A stretch of DNA of 8,839 nucleotides from Streptomyces sp. NRRL WC-3742 (GTDB lineage Bacteria > Actinomycetota > Actinomycetes > Streptomycetales > Streptomycetaceae). Below are positions 4,341-8,839 of this stretch, in pieces; position 1 is the stretch's first letter, and each line of letters begins with the position of its first letter. A model generated the notes under the pieces. That model was not told the origin of the DNA. It made no database searches and saw only the letters and a program-made list of their open reading frames with translations. The stretch is taken from contig NZ_JOCF01000129.1 of the NCBI RefSeq assembly GCF_000720635.1, positions 1 to 8,839 of the forward strand, read 5' to 3'. Made by a program: the position numbers and the translations under genes.

Positions 4341-7333
4341 CTGTTCTCGCGGGCCGCCAGGGTGAGGGTGGAGCCGTGGCGGCCCTTGCGGACCAGCAGT
4401 TGGGCGGGGATGCGGCTGCGCAGGTCGGCGACGTGGCTGACGATGCCGACCGCGCGGTCGCGCTCGCGCAGCCCGTCGAGGACGTCCATCACCTCCTCCA
4501 GCGACTGCTCGTCCAGCGTGCCGAAGCCCTCGTCGATGAACAGGGTGTCCAGCGGCATGCCGCCCGCCTCGTCCGTCACCACGTCGGCCAGGCCCAGGGC
4601 GAGGGACAGGGAGGCGAAGAAGCCCTCGCCGCCGGAGAGCGTCGCCGTGTCCCGCTCGGTGCCCGTCCAGGCGTCGACCACCCGCAGCGCCAGGCCCGAG
4701 CGCTTGTTGCCGCCGCCCCGGTCGTCGCTGTGCACCAGGGTGTAGCGGCCCCCCGACATCCGCACCAGCCGGGCGCTGGCCGCCGCCGCCACCTGCTCCA
4801 GGCGGGCCGCCAGCACGTACGACTCCAGGCGCATCCGCAGCCGGTTCTCCGTCGAGGTGCCGGCCGCCAGCGCGGCGAGGCGGTTGATCCGCTCGAACCG
4901 CTCCAGGGCCGGTCCCAACTCGGCGGCCAGGGCGTTCAGTTGCCGACCGATCCCGGCCAGCGCCGTGCAGCGCTCCGCCGCCGCAGCCCTGGCGGCGTGC
5001 GCCCGGCCGAGGCCCTCGGTGGCCGCCGCCAGGGCCGCCGCGGCGGCGGGCAGGTCCGCGGGCTCGCGGGCCGCCGCCTCGGCCAGTTCGGGCAGCGCCA
5101 GCTCGCGGCGGACGGCGGCGCTCTCCTCGCGGTGCCGGGCCAGCCGGGCCTCGAGGCGCTCGCGCTCCTCGCGGGGCAGCAATACGGCCAGCGCCGAGGC
5201 GGCGTCCGGGAAGCCCGCGGCGGCGGAAGCCTTGGCCAGCTCGTCCCGTGCCTCCTCCAGGCGGGCCAGGGCCTGGGCCCCGGCCCGCGCCGCTGCCACG
5301 GCCGCCGAGACCAGCTCGGCCCGGGCGGCGAGGGCCGCCGCGCGCTCGGCCACGGAGGCGGACTCGCCCCGGGCCGCCGCCACCCGGCCCTCCAGCTCGG
5401 AGCGCTCCTCCTCCAGCTTGCGCAGCCGGTCGGTGAGGACGGCCGCGTGCTCCTCGGCACCCCGCAACTCCTCCTGGCGGCGCGTGCGTTCCCGCGTCAG
5501 GCGGCCGATCTCGCGTTCGATGCGGACCAGGTTCTCCGCCGCGTGCCGCGCCTCGCGGTGCTCGCGCTCCAACTCCTCCAGGGCGTCCGCGAGTTGCTCG
5601 GCGCTCTCCGGTCCGGCCGTGCCCGCGGCCGTCGCCTCGCGCACCCGCAGCGCCGTCAGTGCCCGGTCGGCCTGCTGCCAGGCCCGCTCGGCCGCGTCCC
5701 TGGAGGCCGCCGCCCGTTCCTCGTCCTCGGCGGTGATCCGGCCGCCGGCCGACGCCCCGGCGGGCGCCGGATGCTCCGGCGAACCGCACACCCGGCACGC
5801 CTCGCCCGCGCGCAGCTGCTCGGCCAACTCGGCGGCCATGCCCGTCAGTCGGCGGTCGCGCAGGTCGAGGCAGTGCTCACGGGCGTCCAGGGCGGCGGTG
5901 CGCAGGGCCGCCGCCCGGGGCTCCTCGCCGCCGATACGCACCTTGAGGGAGTCGCGCTCGCGGGCGGCGGTCAGACGGGTGCCCAACTCCTCGCGCCGGG
6001 CGTCCAGTCGATCGACGCGGGCACACGCCTCCAGCGCCCCGGAACGGTCGGCCTCCAGCCGGGAGAGCTCGCCCTCGAACTCGGCGAGCCAGTCCTGCGC
6101 CTCCTCGGCCAGCTCCTCCGCGCGGCGCCGATCGGCCACCAAGGAGCGCTCGTCGCGGTCGAGTCGGGCGCAGCGGCGCTCCTCCTCCCCCGCCGCCTCC
6201 AGGCGGACGACCTCCGCGCGCAACTCCCGCTCCCGCGCGGCCAGCTGCTCCGGTGTCGCGGCCGTGCCGTCCAGCTCGGCGCGGCAGCGCCGCTCCGCCT
6301 CGGCCGCGCGCTCCCGCGCCTCGGCCGCGCCCTCGCGCAGCCGCAGCGCCGACTCCACCCCGACCGCCCGCAGCGCCTCGGCCAGCCGCAGGCCGTCCCG
6401 CTCCGCCGCCGGCTCGAACTCCGCCAGCCGGCGCGCCTGTTGCAGCGCCTGCTCGTGACGGCGCTGGCGGGCGGCCAGCTGCTCCGCCGCCTCCCGCCCG
6501 CGCTGGGCGGCGCGCTGACGGGCCCCGGCGCCCTCCAACGCGGCCTCGGCCACCGACAGTTGCTCGGAAGCCTCGCTGCGCAGCACCGCCGCCCAGGCGA
6601 GCACGCCGGTGACGTCCTCCTGCTGCTCCTCGGTGAGCGGCTCGGCGCCCGCGCCCGCCGCCTGGTCGGCCTTGCTCGCGAAGTCCCGCAGCCGGGCCCG
6701 GCCCGTCTGCACGGACACCTCCTGGGCGCGCCGCTGCTCGGCCAGCCAGGACTCGACGTGCTGGAAGCGCTCCGTGTCGAACAGCCGGCGCAGCAGCTTG
6801 CCGCGCTCCTCGGAGTCCGCCTTCAGGAAGCGCGCGAAATCGCCCTGGGGGAGCAGTACCACCTGGCAGAACTGGTCGCGGTTCATGCCGATCAGCCGGT
6901 GGATCTCCTCCCCGGCCTCCTGGTGCGACTTGCTGACCGCCCGCCAGCCCGGCACCCCCTCGCCCGCGTCCTCCACCCAGGCGCGCAGCAGCGTCTGCGC
7001 CCGCTCGACCGTCGTGCCCGAGCCGACCTTCTTCGGCCGGCGCTGCTCCGGCAGCCGGACGACCTCCAGGCGCCGCCCGCCCAGCGTCAGCTCCAGGCGC
7101 ACCTCGGTCAGGTGCCGGGGATCGGCGTGGTCGCTGCGCAGCCGGCTCGCCCGGCGGGTGCCCGGCGGCTCGCCGTACAGGGCGAAGCAGACCGCGTCCA
7201 GCACGCTGCTCTTGCCCGCGCCCGTCGCGCCGCGCAGCAGGAACAGCCCGCCGGAGGCGAGCGCGTCGAAGTCCACCGTCTCGGTGCCCGCGAACGGGCC
7301 GAAGGCGGTCACCGTCAACCTGTGCAGCCTCAT
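4337..7333 (-). CDS. sbcC: exonuclease subunit SbcC (Rad50-like ATPase)
   Basis: The 998-residue SMC-type ATPase partner of SbcD. The complex opens and cuts DNA hairpins and processes double-strand ends (Rad50/Mre11 family). Domains in order: N-terminal ATPase with Walker A GATGAGKS (35-42) and LPQGDF (161-166); a first Glu/Arg/Ala-rich coiled coil of roughly 180-505; the zinc hook Cys513-Arg-Val-Cys516 almost exactly at the midpoint; a second coiled coil of roughly 530-840; C-terminal ATPase with signature LSGGEG (899-904), Walker B LDTLFIDEG (Asp934, Glu935) and switch His967 in IVSHVADL. All expected catalytic residues are present and length is normal for the family. The start codon overlaps the sbcD stop in ATGA, with GGAG 8 bases upstream, so translation is probably coupled. 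The reading frame stays open upstream into sbcD, but that extension is not homologous. Confidence 0.97.
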   Translation of the reverse strand: MRLHRLTVTAFGPFAGTETVDFDALASGGLFLLRGATGAGKSSVLDAVCFALYGEPPGTRRASRLRSDHADPRHLTEVRLELTLGGRRLEVVRLPEQRRPKKVGSGTTVERAQTLLRAWVEDAGEGVPGWRAVSKSHQEAGEEIHRLIGMNRDQFCQVVLLPQGDFARFLKADSEERGKLLRRLFDTERFQHVESWLAEQRRAQEVSVQTGRARLRDFASKADQAAGAGAEPLTEEQQEDVTGVLAWAAVLRSEASEQLSVAEAALEGAGARQRAAQRGREAAEQLAARQRRHEQALQQARRLAEFEPAAERDGLRLAEALRAVGVESALRLREGAAEARERAAEAERRCRAELDGTAATPEQLAARERELRAEVVRLEAAGEEERRCARLDRDERSLVADRRRAEELAEEAQDWLAEFEGELSRLEADRSGALEACARVDRLDARREELGTRLTAARERDSLKVRIGGEEPRAAALRTAALDAREHCLDLRDRRLTGMAAELAEQLRAGEACRVCGSPEHPAPAGASAGGRITAEDEERAAASRDAAERAWQQADRALTALRVREATAAGTAGPESAEQLADALEELEREHREARHAAENLVRIEREIGRLTRERTRRQEELRGAEEHAAVLTDRLRKLEEERSELEGRVAAARGESASVAERAAALAARAELVSAAVAAARAGAQALARLEEARDELAKASAAAGFPDAASALAVLLPREERERLEARLARHREESAAVRRELALPELAEAAAREPADLPAAAAALAAATEGLGRAHAARAAAAERCTALAGIGRQLNALAAELGPALERFERINRLAALAAGTSTENRLRMRLESYVLAARLEQVAAAASARLVRMSGGRYTLVHSDDRGGGNKRSGLALRVVDAWTGTERDTATLSGGEGFFASLSLALGLADVVTDEAGGMPLDTLFIDEGFGTLDEQSLEEVMDVLDGLRERDRAVGIVSHVADLRSRIPAQLLVRKGRHGSTLTLAARENS

Positions 7334-8499
7334 CGCGGCAGCTCCGCCTTCCGCTCGCCGGACTCCCGCACGCTCTCGAACCCGTCGCGCAGCCAGCCGA
7401 GCTCCTCCGCGCCCGGCTCCGCGCCCGGGCGCACGTGCCGCAGGAAGCCCTCGGCGATCTCCAGGTCCGCCCGGCCGCTCACCCGCGCGGCGTACGAGCG
7501 GACGGGCTCGGCCTCGGAGCCCTGCGGGTCGAAGAGCAGCTGCAGGGTGTGGGGGAAGCGGCGGCGCAGCTTCTCCATCGGCTCGGTGGGGCGGACCGGG
7601 TCGGTGAGGGTGGCCTGCACCCAGGAGTGCTCGTGCTCCTCGTACTTCTCGTCGGTGAGCAGTGCCTCGAGGGTGTCGCGCAGGGGGGCGAGGGGGCGCG
7701 GCCGGGGGCAGCCGACCCGCTCGGCGGTGACCGTGCCGTCGGCGGCGAGGTCGACCAGCCACATGGTCTTGCGCTGGTCGGCCTCGGAGAAGGAGTAGGC
7801 GAGCGGGGAGCCGCTGTAGCGCAGGTGCGGGGCGAGGGTCTGGCAGCCGTGCAGGTGGCCCAGCGCGGCGTAGTGCACGCCGTCGAAGACGGAGGCGGGC
7901 ACGGCGGCCACCCCGCCCACCGCGATGTCCCGCTCGCTGTCGCTCGGGGCGCCGCCGGTGACGAAGGCGTGCGCGAGCACGACGGCCCGGGTGCCCTCGG
8001 GGCGGGCGGCGAGGTCCTCCCGCACCTGGTCCATCGCCGCGCCCAGCACCGCCGCGTGCCCGCCCTTGGCCAGGCCGAACCGCTCGCGCACCAGCGTCGG
8101 CTCCAGGTACGGCAGGCCGTACACGGCCACCGGGCCGTGCGCGTCCTCCAGCACGACCGGTACGGCGCACTCGCCCGGGTCCGTCCGCAGGTGGATGCCC
8201 GCGCGGCCGATCAGCCCGGCACCGACGCCCAGGCGGCGGGCGGAGTCGTGGTTGCCGCTGATGAACACCGTCGGCACGCCGAGGGCGGCCAGCCGGTGCA
8301 ACACGTCGTCGAACAGCTCGACCGCGTCCAGCCCCGGCAGCGCCCGGTCGTACACGTCCCCGGCGACGAGCACCGCCTCCACGCCCTCGGCCTGGACCAC
8401 CTCCACCAGGTGGTCCAGGAACACGCGCTGGGCGTCGTGCAGGCTCTCCCGGTGGAACGATCGCCCGAGGTGCCAGTCGGAGGTGTGCAACAGCCGCAT
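7330..8499 (-). CDS. sbcD: exonuclease subunit SbcD (Mre11-like nuclease)
   Basis: A 389-residue calcineurin-like metallophosphoesterase, the Mn-dependent nuclease of the SbcCD complex. Phosphoesterase motifs are intact: DWHLGR (Asp8, His10), GDVYD (Asp48), GNHD (Asn83, His84), His177 in LAHAF, and GHLHG (His215, His217). The remaining C-terminal part (about 250-389) is the capping and SbcC-binding region of the family. ATG 8499 fits the family start MRLLHTSDWHLG exactly, although the leader has only a weak G-rich ribosome-binding site. It is first in a two-gene operon and overlaps sbcC by 4 bases. It is divergent from the damage-type promoter and gene at 8631-8839, separated by 233 bases. 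I found no clear promoter of its own on the minus strand. Confidence 0.97.
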   Translation of the reverse strand: MRLLHTSDWHLGRSFHRESLHDAQRVFLDHLVEVVQAEGVEAVLVAGDVYDRALPGLDAVELFDDVLHRLAALGVPTVFISGNHDSARRLGVGAGLIGRAGIHLRTDPGECAVPVVLEDAHGPVAVYGLPYLEPTLVRERFGLAKGGHAAVLGAAMDQVREDLAARPEGTRAVVLAHAFVTGGAPSDSERDIAVGGVAAVPASVFDGVHYAALGHLHGCQTLAPHLRYSGSPLAYSFSEADQRKTMWLVDLAADGTVTAERVGCPRPRPLAPLRDTLEALLTDEKYEEHEHSWVQATLTDPVRPTEPMEKLRRRFPHTLQLLFDPQGSEAEPVRSYAARVSGRADLEIAEGFLRHVRPGAEPGAEELGWLRDGFESVRESGERKAELPR

Positions 8500-8502
8500 G
8501 GT

Positions 8503-8538
8503 CCCCGACCCTAACCCCCACCACCGACACCCCCACCC
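8503..8538 (-). other. G-rich leader of sbcD, possible G-quadruplex
   Basis: On the minus strand, five G tracts (lengths 3, 5, 5, 3, 4 in transcript order) lie within 36 bases just before the sbcD start, at 8536-8538, 8530-8534, 8515-8519, 8509-8511 and 8503-8506. The loops are 1, 10, 3 and 2 bases. One loop exceeds the usual 7-base limit, so this is a long-loop candidate only. Confidence 0.3.
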
Positions 8539-8553
8539 ACCTCACGACCACCA

Positions 8554-8574
8554 GGCCCGGCCGGGGACCGGGCC
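8554..8574. repeat. 7-bp GC inverted repeat in the sbcD divergent region
   Basis: GGCCCGG (8554-8560) and CCGGGCC (8568-8574) can form a stem with a 7-base loop. The ten-mer GCCCGGCCGG, which contains the palindrome CCGGCCGG, occurs at 8555-8564 and again at 8600-8609. These could be paired operators or simple GC-rich chance matches. Confidence 0.35.
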
Positions 8575-8630
8575 CCACCGGAGCCCACCTCGTCGCCCTG
8601 CCCGGCCGGTGTTCGATTACTGGGGGTGGA

Positions 8631-8653
8631 TTGTCAGTGGCTCTGTGTATGTT
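8631..8653 (+). promoter_or_regulatory. RecA-independent DNA-damage promoter (PafBC type)
   Basis: TTGTCAGTG (8631-8639), 8 bases, then TATGTT (8648-8653). This matches every fixed position of the actinobacterial RecA-NDp consensus TTGTCRGTG-N8-TAnnnT, which is driven by the PafBC activator after DNA damage. It points toward the gene at 8733, with an expected transcript start near 8660 and a leader of about 70 bases. A LexA-like half site, GTGTTCGA (8609-8616), lies just upstream without a matching second half. Confidence 0.75.
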
Positions 8654-8732
8654 CCTCCACGTCGGCGGCTCTGTGGGGCGGGGTGGTCGGCGCCTGTCGG
8701 TGCTGGACGGAACGGAAAAAACAGGAGGAAGC

Positions 8733-8839
8733 ATGACCGTGCGGGAGATGTGTTCGGCCTCGGAGAGCGGGCGGTGGCGGGTGCTGCTGGCCGCGTGTCG
8801 GGCCGGGGGTGGCGGGGTGTCCTCCGGTGGGGGCGGTGG
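8733..8839 (+). CDS. unidentified protein, start of a gene cut by the window end
   Basis: Only the first 35 codons are inside the window. ATG 8733 is preceded by AGGAGG (8723-8728), 4 bases upstream, and third positions are nearly all G/C, so coding is likely. The visible N-terminus begins MTVREMCSASESGRW, continues into a short hydrophobic VLLAACR stretch, and then becomes Gly/Ser-rich. I do not recognise the family and give no function. Its importance comes from the promoter 79 bases upstream, which matches the RecA-independent damage consensus, and from its position back to back with sbcD-sbcC. It is therefore a candidate DNA-damage-response gene. Confidence 0.7.
   Translation, partial: MTVREMCSASESGRWRVLLAACRAGGGGVSSGGGG

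Noticed and set aside
4376..7798. Plus-strand 1140-residue open frame opposite sbcC and sbcD
   Set aside because: It is low complexity, lacks recognisable motifs, and lies antisense to two complete conserved genes. Long antisense frames are routine at this GC content.
8609..8616. GTGTTCGA as an actinobacterial LexA (SOS) box
   Set aside because: Only one half is present. The bases where the other half should lie (8601-8606) do not fit TCGAAC.
7334..8734. Open frame extending sbcC upstream through sbcD as one 1465-residue protein
   Set aside because: The extension is an Arg/Pro/Gly-rich out-of-frame reading of sbcD. The SbcC family start (MRLHRLTVTAFGPF) is at 7333 with its own GGAG site.

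Overview
The window is very GC-rich. Its codons end mostly in G or C, ribosome-binding sites are GGAGG-type, and gene starts include a probable GTG. This fits a high-GC actinomycete, most likely Streptomyces or a close relative. A perfect match to the actinobacterial RecA-independent (PafBC-type) DNA-damage promoter near the right end supports this.

Left part (1-4270): edge of a specialised-metabolism locus. Three genes read leftward: a small hydrophobic protein (2940-3173, possibly from 3206), an N-hydroxylating flavin monooxygenase of the lysine/ornithine hydroxylase family (1557-2861), and a class III PLP aminotransferase of the diaminobutyrate-2-oxoglutarate type (74-1423). A LuxR-type regulator (3221-4270) is divergent from them. 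The two enzymes resemble the PvdA/PvdH pair of pyoverdine-type siderophore pathways, which supply a hydroxamate amine and 2,4-diaminobutyrate. I see no IdeR/DmdR iron box in the divergent region, and two substrate-facing motifs of the monooxygenase look atypical, so the product is open. The assembly enzymes would lie to the left, outside the window.

Right part (4337-8499): sbcD-sbcC, read leftward as a tightly coupled pair with a 4-bp ATGA overlap. They encode the Mre11/Rad50-like nuclease and SMC-type ATPase that process DNA hairpins and break ends. This is a chromosomal maintenance module, so the edge of the metabolite locus probably lies in the convergent gap at 4271-4336. Divergent from sbcD, a gene truncated by the window end starts at 8733, 79 bases downstream of the damage-type promoter.

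Structure the genes do not explain: the 3' ends of the aminotransferase, monooxygenase and regulator genes each run into short degenerate tandem repeats (unit 16-19 bp) that copy the stop-codon region. A perfect 14-bp tandem duplication sits just before the aminotransferase start. Three GAATTC palindromes lie 124 and 128 bp apart around the small gene, two of them within a near-perfect inverted repeat. The small protein/regulator pair and the damage-promoter gene are the parts most likely to hide something new.
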